Source: Endozoicomonas numazuensis (GTDB lineage Bacteria; Pseudomonadota; Gammaproteobacteria; Pseudomonadales; Endozoicomonadaceae). Taken from it: a stretch of 64,000 bases of DNA. This document shows, one piece after another, positions 27,095-36,180 of the stretch. Location: positions 94,909-158,908 of the forward strand of contig NZ_JOKH01000007.1 of NCBI RefSeq assembly GCF_000722635.1, written 5' to 3'. How positions within the stretch are numbered: the first letter of the stretch is position 1; each line of letters opens with the position of its first letter. The notes below the pieces were generated by a model. The model had not been told where the DNA came from. It did no database searches and was given only the letters and a program-made list of their open reading frames with translations. The position numbers and the translations under genes are program-made.

Positions 27095-28135
27095 TTGGAG
27101 TATCTGGCGGAATACGGCTTATTCCTTGCCAAAGTGGTCACATTTGTTGTGGCACTGCTGATCATCATTGTTGCTGCGGCTGCAATGGGACAAAAATCTA
27201 AAAAGATCAGTAAAGGGCATCTTGAAATCAAGAAATTGAATGAACACTATCAACATCTGAAAGATGAACTTCAGCATGCCATTCTCGACAAGGAAGGGTT
27301 AAAACAGCTGGCAAAGGATAAGAAAAAAGCTGAAAAAGAACATAAAAAGGATAAGGATAAAGACAAAGCATCGAAGCCACGTTTATATGTTCTCGACTTT
27401 CATGGTGATATAAAGGCTTCTGCTGTTAAGTCACTCCGTGAGGAGATAACCGCAGTACTGTCCGTTATTAATGATAAGGATGAAGTGCTTTTGAAGCTGG
27501 AGAGTGCCGGCGGTATGGTTCATGCCTATGGTCTGGCCTCTTCTCAGCTTCAGCGAATCAGGGATCGTGGTGTTAAGTTCACCATTGCTGTCGATAAGGT
27601 TGCCGCCAGCGGTGGTTATATGATGGCTTGTACTGCAAATCAGATTGTTGCAGCTCCTTTTGCCATCATCGGCTCCATTGGTGTCATGGCACAGCTACCC
27701 AATATCAATAAACTGCTTAAAAAGCATGATGTAGATGTAGAGCTTCACACTGCCGGTGAATTTAAACGCACACTTACCGTTCTTGGTGAAAATACTGATA
27801 AAGGCCGTGATAAATTCAAGCAGGATATCCAGGATACTCATGAATTATTCAAGGACTTCATCAAGGAAGAACGTGAACAGGTGAATGTAGAAGAGGTCGC
27901 TACCGGTGAGATCTGGTATGGCCGCCAGGCCATTGGCAATAACCTGATCGATCAGGTCATGACCAGCGATGAGTACATCTATAGCAAGGTCGATACTGTT
28001 GACATCATTCAGGTCAGCTATGAAGTGAAAAAAGGGTTGGCAGGAAAACTAGGCCTGGCTGCTGAAACAACCCTGGACAACACCGTTGGGCGAATCTGGG
28101 AAAGATTGTCTCAGCAGGGGCGTTATTTTTCATAG
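27095..28135 (+). CDS. sohB: SohB, inner-membrane S49 peptidase
   Basis: Signal-peptide-peptidase-A-like serine protease with a periplasmic active site. The start is the TTG at 27095: GGGAGG lies 5 nt upstream and the product EYLAEYGLFLAKVV matches the E. coli SohB N-terminus. 346 residues: an N-terminal helix (~9-31), a Lys/Glu/Asp-rich charged linker (~60-95), then the S49 domain with nucleophile S172 in AASGGYMMAC and general base K224 in LHTAGEFKRTLTVLGE. Followed by a strong bidirectional terminator. Confidence 0.94.
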   Translation: MEYLAEYGLFLAKVVTFVVALLIIIVAAAAMGQKSKKISKGHLEIKKLNEHYQHLKDELQHAILDKEGLKQLAKDKKKAEKEHKKDKDKDKASKPRLYVLDFHGDIKASAVKSLREEITAVLSVINDKDEVLLKLESAGGMVHAYGLASSQLQRIRDRGVKFTIAVDKVAASGGYMMACTANQIVAAPFAIIGSIGVMAQLPNINKLLKKHDVDVELHTAGEFKRTLTVLGENTDKGRDKFKQDIQDTHELFKDFIKEEREQVNVEEVATGEIWYGRQAIGNNLIDQVMTSDEYIYSKVDTVDIIQVSYEVKKGLAGKLGLAAETTLDNTVGRIWERLSQQGRYFS

Positions 28136-28156
28136 GCTACTGAGTAATTCCCCCAT

Positions 28157-28187
28157 AAAAAAACCCGCTGTTCATGCGGGTTTTTTT
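28157..28187. terminator. Bidirectional intrinsic terminator between sohB and antiporter gene
   Basis: Seven A, stem ACCCGC / GCGGGT with a 7-nt loop, then seven T. Serves the convergent sohB (+) and antiporter (-) transcripts. Confidence 0.92.
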
Positions 28188-28204
28188 GAATGTTTAAAAC
28201 GTTA

Positions 28205-29374
28205 TCAGTCTCTTCTTAACTTTTCCGACACAGCTATAGGCGACTCATAGTTAAACACCACGATGTAAGAAGAGATAATCAGAGTCAGGATCGCCGTGGC
28301 CTGTACCACATGAGCAGCAATCTCCCCCATCAGCATTTGTCCTGCCGCCAGTACCGCAATCAGAATAGAAAACTCACTGGTTTGGCCCAGTCTGAAACCA
28401 ACTTCCCAGGCGGTAGATTTCTTTTCGTTTGCCCTGAGCAGAACGCCAAAAGTGGTCGGCTTCAGAATCAGGCAGATGGCGGTCATAACCATTGCGGGTA
28501 ACCAGACCTCATCGAACAGACTCAGATTGAAGCTGGCTCCGATTGAGAAAAAGAACAGGACCAGAAAAAAATCCCTCAACGGTTTCAGGTTAATTGCAAT
28601 ATATTGCGAAATTGGGCTTGTCGCTATGCTGACTCCAGCAATAAAGGCTCCAATTTCATACGAGAGATTCAATGCGTGAGCCAGTTCAGCAAAACCCAGA
28701 CACCAGCCTATGGCTAACAGGAACATATATTCATGGAAGCGATCGAAACGTGCCATTAAGGGTAACAGTGCATAGCGCACTGCAAGGAATGCAGCAGCGA
28801 TAATCATAGGCAGGGCTGCAAGAGCCATCAAAACGTCCATTTTGCTGTTAGCGAAGCCACCGTCAAAATTGTAGAGCAGCAGCAACACCAGAATGGCCAG
28901 AAGATCTTGAAGAAGTAGGAGACTAACCAGAATTTCACCGGTATGTTTGTGATGGAGTACTGTGGTAGGCAGTAACTTAATGCCAATAATGGTACTTGAG
29001 AACATCATAGTGGCACCGGTGATAATGGCTTCCTTTTGAGTGAATCCAAAAGCCAGCCCCAGGCCGTATCCGGTTAAGGCAAATATTATGGAGCTGATTA
29101 AACCCACAGTAGCGGTTTTTTTTAGTAAGTGTCCCAGATGGCTAGGCTGCATATCCAGCCCCAGCAGGAACAGCAGAAATATAATGCCCACATGGGCAAT
29201 ATCATTCAAAAGTCCTGTGTCCGTCACCATTTCCATGCCATAAGGGCCAAGGAAAGCCCCCAGTACAATATAAGCGACCAGAAGGGGTTGACGGGTAAAT
29301 AATGCAGCGGTAGCCAGTACCGCTGCACCACTGAAAATAAGAAAGAAAGAGAAGAGCAGGGAACCACTTTCCAT
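28205..29374 (-). CDS. CPA2-family cation/proton antiporter, membrane domain only
   Basis: Na+/H+ exchanger (KefB/YbaL-like) family. 389 residues and about 12 hydrophobic helices; motifs LGAFLGPYGM near the N-terminus, FLLFLLGLDMQPSHL, MMFSSTIIGIKLLP and ELAHALNLSYEIGAFIAGV. There is no C-terminal TrkA-N/RCK domain, unlike the relative at 36181-38142. Start at MESGSLLFSFF; a TTG 12 nt upstream is in frame. Ion specificity (K+ or Na+) cannot be told. Transcribed alone. Confidence 0.88.
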   Translation of the reverse strand: MESGSLLFSFFLIFSGAAVLATAALFTRQPLLVAYIVLGAFLGPYGMEMVTDTGLLNDIAHVGIIFLLFLLGLDMQPSHLGHLLKKTATVGLISSIIFALTGYGLGLAFGFTQKEAIITGATMMFSSTIIGIKLLPTTVLHHKHTGEILVSLLLLQDLLAILVLLLLYNFDGGFANSKMDVLMALAALPMIIAAAFLAVRYALLPLMARFDRFHEYMFLLAIGWCLGFAELAHALNLSYEIGAFIAGVSIATSPISQYIAINLKPLRDFFLVLFFFSIGASFNLSLFDEVWLPAMVMTAICLILKPTTFGVLLRANEKKSTAWEVGFRLGQTSEFSILIAVLAAGQMLMGEIAAHVVQATAILTLIISSYIVVFNYESPIAVSEKLRRD

Positions 29375-29386
29375 TAGACGCGCCAA

Positions 29387-29825
29387 ATAAATAATTGTTT
29401 ATAAATATAGGGCTCTACCAGCCCTCATTTTGGATGAAGCTAAAAGATCAAGTATATACCTAAGCCATGGAATGCGGGTAACTCGTAGAGGTGTTGGTTT
29501 CTATTATTCTGTTTTTTATGCAATATGCGCTGGCGGAAAGAGGGGGCAGGGCTGTTGATCACAGCCCTGAGATGAACTTCTTACAATAAAAATGCCAATC
29601 TGCTAGGAGGCTGACCGAGAATAGCGTCCGAGCATAAAATTCAGTAGAACGAGTCAGCTTTTTCACTGAATTTGTGCGAATAGTTGACCTATTTAAGCAA
29701 ATTCAGTGGAAAAGATGGCCGTTCTTTCTGGGTTTTAGGCCGGGCTGTCTATTCTCGGTCAGCCTCCTAGGCCTTGTAGCCACTTCCATACTTCTGGATC
29801 AGCCACAATTCCTGCTCATGGTTGT
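29387..29825. other. Intergenic stretch holding a MITE-like element
   Basis: 439 bp between the antiporter start and the DUF934 stop. The left third is the antiporter's promoter region; the right part contains the 168-bp terminal-inverted-repeat element listed separately. No credible gene. Confidence 0.6.
29603..29770. mobile_element. MITE-like element, 22-bp perfect terminal inverted repeats
   Basis: Left end 29603-29624 begins CTAGGAGGCTGACCGAG and ends AATAG; the right end 29749-29770 is its exact reverse complement, ending CGGTCAGCCTCCTAG. Between them lies a second imperfect inverted repeat, TTTTTCACTGAATTTG against CAAATTCAGTGGAAAA. No transposase frame fits inside 168 bp. No clear target-site duplication flanks it. 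It may be a non-autonomous derivative of an insertion sequence elsewhere in the genome. Confidence 0.75.
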
Positions 29826-30314
29826 TTACGCTCTTTTTCGGTACAAAGGCTCAGGGTCATCACTGCTGCCCTGGTAGCGCAGTGTAAAAGTATCCAGTGC
29901 TTTAATCGCATCTTCAGCTTTCTGATCATCTCTCAGATAGTAGCTGGAGAAACCACAGCGTTTCATCATAAAGATCTGATCAACCAGAACATCACCCACA
30001 GCACGGATATCCCCTTTAAACTGATAACGATCTCTTAAAAGCTTACTCAGAGAGTATCCTCTGCCATCCATAAACTTGGGAAAGTTAATGGCAATTAACT
30101 CAAAGTTGGAGAGTTGCTCTTCATAAGCTTCCAGTTCATCATCGCTGTCAAGAAACAGGCCTATTGGCTGATCATGTTGTTGCAGTCTTTGCAAATGCTG
30201 ATCCAAGTGCTTCGCCTGAACCAACACCGTGCCAGATGTACTTTCAACATCTTCAGAACCCAGTACCTGGTACTCTTCCTGAAAAACTTCGTTATTCTTA
30301 AGCAGCCTGGCCAT
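29826..30314 (-). CDS. DUF934 protein, partner of the sulfite/nitrite reductase
   Basis: 162 residues, DUF934 family, almost always encoded directly after a CysI-type hemoprotein; the conserved segment FPKFMDGRGYSLSKLLRDRY followed by GDIRAVGDVLVDQIF is visible. Proposed accessory role in sulfite reduction, perhaps electron delivery or maturation; not demonstrated. Its start overlaps the reductase gene by 17 nt, so the two are an operon. Soluble, no signal peptide. Confidence 0.92.
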   Translation of the reverse strand: MARLLKNNEVFQEEYQVLGSEDVESTSGTVLVQAKHLDQHLQRLQQHDQPIGLFLDSDDELEAYEEQLSNFELIAINFPKFMDGRGYSLSKLLRDRYQFKGDIRAVGDVLVDQIFMMKRCGFSSYYLRDDQKAEDAIKALDTFTLRYQGSSDDPEPLYRKRA

Positions 30315-31962
30315 ACACTCGCTCCTTGAAAGGGGTTATACCAATGCGCTGGCAGGTATCGACAAACAGTTCGTCTTCATGTCGTTGGTCAATATAAACA
30401 CTGAGAATTTTCTCAAGAACACTGGGGACTTCCTCTCGTTTAAAAGAAGGTCCAATGATCTTGCCCAGTGAGGCATCTTTAGAAGCAGAACCACCTACCT
30501 GAATCTGGTAATACTCAATGCCTTTACGGTCGACACCCAGAATACCTATATGGCCTACGTGGTGGTGTGCACAGGCATTCATACAGCCAGAAATATTCAG
30601 ATCCAGTTCGCCGACATCGTGTAGATAATCAATATCATCAAATTTACGCTGTATTTCCTCTGCCAGAGGAATTGAGCGGGCATTAGCAAGAGCACAGAAG
30701 TCTCCGCCCGGGCAGCAAATCATATCAGTCAGTAAACCACGATTAGCAGTCGCCAAACCGATGGCACTGAGCTTTTCCCAGAGTTCGATCAAAGCGCTCT
30801 GTTCAACATCAGCAAAAATCAGGTTCTGTTCGTGACTGACTCGAAGCTCACCCAAACTGTATTGATCAGCCAGGTCTGCAATAATATCCAGCTGTTCTGC
30901 TGAAACATCACCCGGAGCATCACCTGTTGCTTTGAGTGTTAATGTGACAGCACAGTAGCCTGGTTTTTTATGAGGGAATACATTCTGCTTTAACCAGGAT
31001 TGAAATCCAGCCGGGGCTTTCAGTGCCAGATCATTGAGATCATGATCATTAAGAGCCTGGTATTCAGGATCGATAAAATGTTGGCTGACACGCTGAATTT
31101 CAGTTTCCGGGAGCAGGGATGCACTCTCCTTGATTTGTTCCCATTCCGCTTCAACCTTTTGGCTGAATACTTCTGGCGTCATAGCTTTGACAAGGATTTT
31201 GATCCGTGCCTTGTATTTATTATCACGGCGCCCGTAGCGGTTATAGACCCGAAGTATGGCGTCCAGATAAGTCAGTAAGTTTTCTGGCTCAATCGACTCT
31301 CTAATAACGCTGGCCACCATAGGTGTGCGACCCAAACCACCACCAGCCAGTATCTTGAATCGAACTTCACCCTTCTCATTCCGAAAAGCATGAACACCAA
31401 TATCGTGAACCATAGTTGCAGCACGATCTTGTTCAGAGCCGCAAACGGCGATTTTGAATTTACGGGGTAAAAATGCAAACTCAGGGTGGAATGTTGACCA
31501 CTGACGAATAATTTCGCACCAGGGTCTTGGGTCTACGATTTCATCGCGAGCAACACCGGCAAACTGATCCGTAGTGGTATTACGGATACAAGCACCACTG
31601 GTTTGAACCGCATGCATTTCAACTTCTGCCAGATCGGCTAGAATGTCAGGCACCTGTTCAAGCAGAGGCCAATTCAGCTGAACGTTCTGGCGAGTGGTAA
31701 AGTGGACATAGCCTTTGTCGTATTTGCGAGAGATTTCTGAAATTCTTCTCACCTGATGGGTACTCAGCAGACCATAGGGAATGGCAACCCTGAGCATGGG
31801 AGCAAATCGCTGGACATAGAGACCATTTTGTAATCGTAGGGGTAAAAACTCGTCTTCTGCGATCTCACCGGCGAGGTAGCGTAGAGTCTGGTCCCTGAAC
31901 TGACTCACTCTTTCGTCGACGATGCGCTGATCGTACTCATCGTATTTATACATGGGAATCAT
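30298..31962 (-). CDS. cysI: Sulfite/nitrite reductase hemoprotein, CysI type
   Basis: Siroheme and 4Fe-4S enzyme that reduces sulfite to sulfide for cysteine synthesis (the Pseudomonas-type single-gene CysI of ~552 residues). 554 residues: MYKYDEYDQRIVDERV at the N-terminus, HFTTRQNVQLNWP, TSGACIRNTTTDQFAG, and the cluster/siroheme ligands in CCPGGDFC and GCMNACAHHHVGH. An ATG 9 nt further in (MYKYDEY) matches the Pseudomonas start better; neither has a strong ribosome site. Nitrite reductase is the alternative, but the DUF934 neighbour favours sulfite. Confidence 0.93.
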   Translation of the reverse strand: MIPMYKYDEYDQRIVDERVSQFRDQTLRYLAGEIAEDEFLPLRLQNGLYVQRFAPMLRVAIPYGLLSTHQVRRISEISRKYDKGYVHFTTRQNVQLNWPLLEQVPDILADLAEVEMHAVQTSGACIRNTTTDQFAGVARDEIVDPRPWCEIIRQWSTFHPEFAFLPRKFKIAVCGSEQDRAATMVHDIGVHAFRNEKGEVRFKILAGGGLGRTPMVASVIRESIEPENLLTYLDAILRVYNRYGRRDNKYKARIKILVKAMTPEVFSQKVEAEWEQIKESASLLPETEIQRVSQHFIDPEYQALNDHDLNDLALKAPAGFQSWLKQNVFPHKKPGYCAVTLTLKATGDAPGDVSAEQLDIIADLADQYSLGELRVSHEQNLIFADVEQSALIELWEKLSAIGLATANRGLLTDMICCPGGDFCALANARSIPLAEEIQRKFDDIDYLHDVGELDLNISGCMNACAHHHVGHIGILGVDRKGIEYYQIQVGGSASKDASLGKIIGPSFKREEVPSVLEKILSVYIDQRHEDELFVDTCQRIGITPFKERVYGQAA

Positions 31963-32293
31963 TTATTCTAATTGAGTTGGCGAGCTATTCAGAAATCTGT
32001 TTCATGCTCGATCCAGATTCCAGCCACGACCGGGAGTCCAAACGATACCAGTAAAAGGGGTTTTAGTAATAAAAAATTTATTTATATAACTAGATGAAAA
32101 CAGCATATCTGTTCATTGAGCAGCAATAAAAAAACAGCTAACACACTATTTTATGTACGTTTATTGTGTCAGTTTGATGGGGCTTTCAATCGATAATAAA
32201 GGTTCAGAAAACCCTCTGTGAGTAGTTGCCTGAAGTTGGATAATCAGCTAGTTTGGTGTAACACTATCGAACGATTTAATGAGGGGATGAGAA
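31963..32293. other. Intergenic region between cysI and the small membrane protein gene
   Basis: 331 bp, AT-rich, between divergent genes; it must hold both promoters. No recognisable operator, RNA or gene was seen. Confidence 0.5.
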
Positions 32294-32401
32294 ATGGCTC
32301 AGGGAAAACCCATGAAAGACAGTACAGTAGATGCAATGGCTGCGATTTCAATCATATTTCTGATTGTGGTTACTGCTGTTTACTGGGTCAGTCAACAGTA
32401 A
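32294..32401 (+). CDS. Small single-pass membrane protein (35 residues)
   Basis: Reads MAQGKPMKDSTVDAMAAISI, then IFLIVVTAVYWVSQQ. AGGGG lies 8 nt before the ATG. A short polar N-terminus is followed by one helix of about 18 hydrophobic residues. Many membrane complexes and transporters have such small subunits, but no partner is indicated here. It converges on the DUF2970 gene with only 2 nt between their stops. A longer overlapping frame in another register has no ribosome site and is cysteine-rich and implausible. Confidence 0.65.
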   Translation: MAQGKPMKDSTVDAMAAISIIFLIVVTAVYWVSQQ

Positions 32402-32403
32402 GA

Positions 32404-32604
32404 TTACCCAACCTGACTGAGTACCAGCTTCACCACCAGCGCTAGTACCAGAATAAACAGAACGGTTCCTATCACTCCGGCGATAATGAAGTGCGCCGTA
32501 CGCCCCTGCGAAAAATCTCTCTCTCTGTTTTTATCACTTTGCACGCCAAATGCCGATGCCAGAACACTTTGAAGCGTTGATAAAAAGCCTGTACCTTTTG
32601 CCAT
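32404..32604 (-). CDS. DUF2970 membrane protein
   Basis: 66 residues. The conserved N-terminus FLSTLQSVLASAFGVQSDKN RERDF and one C-terminal membrane helix (FIIAGVIGTVLFILVLALVV) are the DUF2970 pattern, widespread in Gammaproteobacteria. Function unknown. Single gene, convergent with the 35-residue membrane protein. Confidence 0.85.
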   Translation of the reverse strand: MAKGTGFLSTLQSVLASAFGVQSDKNRERDFSQGRTAHFIIAGVIGTVLFILVLALVVKLVLSQVG

Positions 32605-32710
32605 GAAAATTCTCTGATTAGAAAACCTCTCTCATCTTATTACATCCTTGAGCAGAAATCGCAAGTGATAAAATGAGAGAGGAAATTTCACGACACATGA
32701 ATGAGAAAAA

Positions 32711-34411
32711 TCACCTCAAGATCGTTGTATGAAAGTATATCTCAGCCAAAGTGATTAAAGTGGTGCCCGCCAGTGTCATTAAATATTTTGCATAACGATT
32801 ACTGAACCCAGTCGCAAAAGCTTTACTGAAGGAATAGTTACTGACACTCATAAACACGGCTCCTCCCGTTAGTGCTGTATAGCGGGTAAGATCGCTCACC
32901 CCTTGGGCAACCAGATATTTATCGACACCATCCACCACTGCATAGCCGGCCCCTTTTATATAGTGTCCACCACAAACGGTCATCCCGAGCGCATTGAATG
33001 CTTTACCAATGGCGGCCTGCGTCATGGCTGATGGAATATATGAAAGGCCCGATGTTACTTTTTTAGCAGGCTCCAAGGCTGTTGCAGGAACAACAGTCAT
33101 GTCCGCATCACCCAGTATCCGATGGAAAAACAATTGAATACAGCCACCATTAGTACTGATAGAGCAGGAAAGTAAATGATCAGCAGGGATAGCTTTTATA
33201 ATATGGTTGGCGTAGTTATTACCTGTGTATGCTGAAATCAGTAATTTCGCTCCATAGGGTAGAGCGGTTACCACGCTGGTAAACAAAGAGGCTTTCATTT
33301 TTTTGAGATCAGGGTCGGTCTCGCTGACAAATACTTTTTGTGACGCAAGTTCATTAATAGTTTTGGTTACAATGTTGGCAAACAGCTTCCAGGCAAAAAA
33401 CGTCCGTACATCAGCTTGTGTCATCTCCTTTTTATTTAGAACGAGATTATCCCAGTAATATTTGTAAGTGACATAAACCGCAAGAGCGAGAGAGTATCCT
33501 GAAGCATCTACCTGAGGGGAAACAATGACAAGATTATGATCTTTGATTAATGCAGGTAATGAGTCACCTAATGCAAGAACTTCTGCCAGAACCTGGGTGT
33601 TAGCAAAATGTCCATAGTAACCGGCACCAGTATTAATCGGGCCAGAATAGAAAAAAAGAGCATTGAAAAGATCCAGTAGAAGAGGTAACGACTTACCAGA
33701 GTAGTAGACAATATTATTCAGTAATACCAGGTTGTCTCCATTTTCCTTGTTCTGATAGACGTGAACTTTTTTTAGCCAGTCTGGATCAAGTTCCGGTAGC
33801 TCGGTTTCTCGTAGGGTATCTAGAGTGTTAGTCGTTTGTGAAACTGATAGGGAAGGGCTTGGGCATGGCATGTCTGCACTGCAGAATGAATTATTTACAA
33901 CATCGTTTGAATCGGAACTTGCTTCATTTGTCTGATCAACTTCAGGTAAATCATGAGCTACTGATGGCCTCAGTCCCAGAATAACCTTAAAACGCTTGAT
34001 CTCAACAGGGTTTATTAACTTTGGATCTTTATCAAATAGGTGAATCTCAATTTCACACTTTCGAGTTTGCTGGTTACAAGGCGCCCGAACCTCATAGCGC
34101 AAGTTTCGCTCCTCGAGTTGTCGGGGTAAAGCAATCTTAATAAAACTCTCAACATCTTCGGAGTACATGTCAGGCAACTCAGTGATAATGGGCGTTGCAG
34201 AGTCATCTTGTGTCTCCGCATGTGTACTGAAGTGCTGTTGAAACCAGGCTCCATCAATATTCATCTGCTTTTCAAGACCCAAGCCCGGATCAGGTAATAA
34301 TGTGGGGGCAAATAAAGGAATACTGTCACCCAGACTGGATTCTGCGACACAGTGAGGAGTGATATATGTCAATAAAATCAGAACACAAAACGTCTTGACT
34401 AGTGATCGCAT
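32711..34411 (-). CDS. Unknown exported membrane protein A of a two-gene unit
   Basis: 566 residues, not recognised. A signal peptide (FCVLILLTYITPHCVAES) is followed by a soluble part of ~210 residues with cysteine pairs (CNQQTRKC, CSADMPC), then a C-terminal half with several amphipathic or hydrophobic helices (YYSGKSLPLLLDLFNALFF, KASLFTSVVTALPYGAKLL, YLMTLAGTTLITLAEIYF). AAGGA lies 8 nt before the ATG. It begins 45 nt after protein B on the same strand and the two are probably one transcript. Confidence 0.75.
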   Translation of the reverse strand: MRSLVKTFCVLILLTYITPHCVAESSLGDSIPLFAPTLLPDPGLGLEKQMNIDGAWFQQHFSTHAETQDDSATPIITELPDMYSEDVESFIKIALPRQLEERNLRYEVRAPCNQQTRKCEIEIHLFDKDPKLINPVEIKRFKVILGLRPSVAHDLPEVDQTNEASSDSNDVVNNSFCSADMPCPSPSLSVSQTTNTLDTLRETELPELDPDWLKKVHVYQNKENGDNLVLLNNIVYYSGKSLPLLLDLFNALFFYSGPINTGAGYYGHFANTQVLAEVLALGDSLPALIKDHNLVIVSPQVDASGYSLALAVYVTYKYYWDNLVLNKKEMTQADVRTFFAWKLFANIVTKTINELASQKVFVSETDPDLKKMKASLFTSVVTALPYGAKLLISAYTGNNYANHIIKAIPADHLLSCSISTNGGCIQLFFHRILGDADMTVVPATALEPAKKVTSGLSYIPSAMTQAAIGKAFNALGMTVCGGHYIKGAGYAVVDGVDKYLVAQGVSDLTRYTALTGGAVFMSVSNYSFSKAFATGFSNRYAKYLMTLAGTTLITLAEIYFHTTILR

Positions 34412-34456
34412 GGAGCATCCTTTAAATACAATTCCGCTTAAATGTTTTTGGACCTG

Positions 34457-35902
34457 TTACTCAATAATATTTTTATCAACCGGCGCTCTTGAGCTACACC
34501 GATAATTATAAGTGCCCATAACAGTATGACCGAGCGCCAGAATTTTACCTGCAACAGGGAATGAGTGGGCTACCAATGCAGAACCCCCTTCGTAGAGCAT
34601 TATCAATCCAGCCCCGTGAAAGATGTTCGTCATATGAAGCCCTTTAGCAATATAAAGATTGATATAGAGTGAACCTGCGGTGAAAGTCCCTCCCAGAGTC
34701 AAACCTGCCACATCTTTTGCTAATGGATGTTCAAAAAGGTTCCGACCCGCTGTTATTGCCATTTCAGTACCGACCAGACCAGAGGCTTCTGCTGCGTTTG
34801 TCAGTAAAACTGAGGGAAGTCCACTGGAATATTTCAACAATGCTAAACCCGTTATCGAGGCCACTGTGACAGACGCGATCCCTTTACAGAAAACCAGCTT
34901 TTCAGAGTCAAGATAATTGGCGTAGGGTAAAAGTTTATCAAAATTGGCCATGCAATAATTTTCAAGAGAGCCAATACTTTCGTATGCAGCACTGATCATG
35001 AGTCCTGCAGAAAGCGACACATGGTAGTATTTCTTGCCAATATATTGAGCCATTGAACGGGAGAATCTCTGGATAGCCTCGGGGTCGATACCTTTCATGG
35101 CTTCAGAGTTAAGAAGGCCTGTATTGACCACACCCGCCAGCGCAAGGGTATAAATAACGGTTACATCTCTGGAGGCAGCAGCAGTCGCCTCATGATTTGT
35201 ATAGCCTTTGCTCAGATAGTCATTCTTGAAATGGGTTCTCAGGGCTGACGCCATATTACTGGTAAAACCAATAGATTTGGCACCAATGGCGAAGTTTTCG
35301 GCAAAATTAACGCCAGGGCCGGGGGACGGGTAATGAACATTGTAATAGTCCATCAATAAATTCAGGCCAGCAAATGTCAGGCCTGTCATGGCGTACCCTG
35401 CAGCAGGTTCCTCTTTGTACAATTGAGTATTATTACTGCCAACCGTTGCTATATGATCAGCTCTCTTTTCCACTTTACGAAATTCTGCAGCCGGTAAAGC
35501 ATATTCATTGGTATAACCAGTTTGGGGAATTGACCAGGTAAGAACAACGATCAGATTCAAAAGAAAAAGGGGCTTATGCGAATATTTATCAGGATTGACA
35601 CCACCTGGCATGGCATAGGTAATCAGGGTGGCAGGAATGGCGAAGGCACCAAATTTAAGCAGTGGTGTTAATGCTGCATTATTAAAATCATCGTAATTCT
35701 CCTGATAATCCTTACAGAAAAACGGCTCTTCTTGCTGCACAAGAGTGACATTTTGTGGGGGGAGAGTGTCAGATGTATTGGTAGATTTTTCAGACTGGAA
35801 TAAACCAAAGAAATAGGCGTGGGCTTTAAGTGGTTGAATAATCAAGATCAACATCAGCAAAAAACACAAAGAAAGAGAGCACTGAGTCGATCGAGTAGCC
35901 AT
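34457..35902 (-). CDS. Unknown polytopic membrane protein B of a two-gene unit
   Basis: 481 residues, not recognised. Leader CFLLMLILIIQPLKAHAYFF, then about eight hydrophobic segments rich in Gly and Ala (for example FGAFAIPATLITYAM, AGYAMTGLTFAGLNLLMDYY, AVTVASITGLALL-like). Cysteines at FFCKDY and YNYRCSS near the two ends. AGGTG lies 6 nt before the ATG. Protein A follows it. Both proteins pair a leader peptide with glycine-rich helices and a similar overall plan, so they may be distant relatives or partners. The 278-bp upstream region is AT-rich and carries an AGAGCAG / CTGCTCT hairpin (36105-36132) next to the antiporter stop. Confidence 0.75.
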   Translation of the reverse strand: MATRSTQCSLSLCFLLMLILIIQPLKAHAYFFGLFQSEKSTNTSDTLPPQNVTLVQQEEPFFCKDYQENYDDFNNAALTPLLKFGAFAIPATLITYAMPGGVNPDKYSHKPLFLLNLIVVLTWSIPQTGYTNEYALPAAEFRKVEKRADHIATVGSNNTQLYKEEPAAGYAMTGLTFAGLNLLMDYYNVHYPSPGPGVNFAENFAIGAKSIGFTSNMASALRTHFKNDYLSKGYTNHEATAAASRDVTVIYTLALAGVVNTGLLNSEAMKGIDPEAIQRFSRSMAQYIGKKYYHVSLSAGLMISAAYESIGSLENYCMANFDKLLPYANYLDSEKLVFCKGIASVTVASITGLALLKYSSGLPSVLLTNAAEASGLVGTEMAITAGRNLFEHPLAKDVAGLTLGGTFTAGSLYINLYIAKGLHMTNIFHGAGLIMLYEGGSALVAHSFPVAGKILALGHTVMGTYNYRCSSRAPVDKNIIE

Positions 35903-36180
35903 ATATACACCTGAATTATATAAGTTTTTAATAACTCCCTGTTTTTTTCTAAATCCTTCGGAGAAATTATTATAGTGTCTACTTGAATAACTATGAGTTC
36001 ATTTTTGTATCAGATTGAAATTAATAGACCTATTTTTATTATATAAAAATCTGTTTTTATAAGTGTATATGGCAGGGCAGAACAGAGCGGTTGGGGGAGG
36101 TGATAGAGCAGCCCATACTTCTGGACTGCTCTTGGTGTCTGTTTAGATCTAAATTGCTTATGTCCGAGTGATGATCTGGT

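Noticed and set aside
32218-32445. 75-codon frame overlapping the 35-residue membrane protein gene
   Set aside because: Cysteine/histidine-rich irregular sequence without a ribosome site; the shorter overlapping frame has a strong one and a clear membrane helix.
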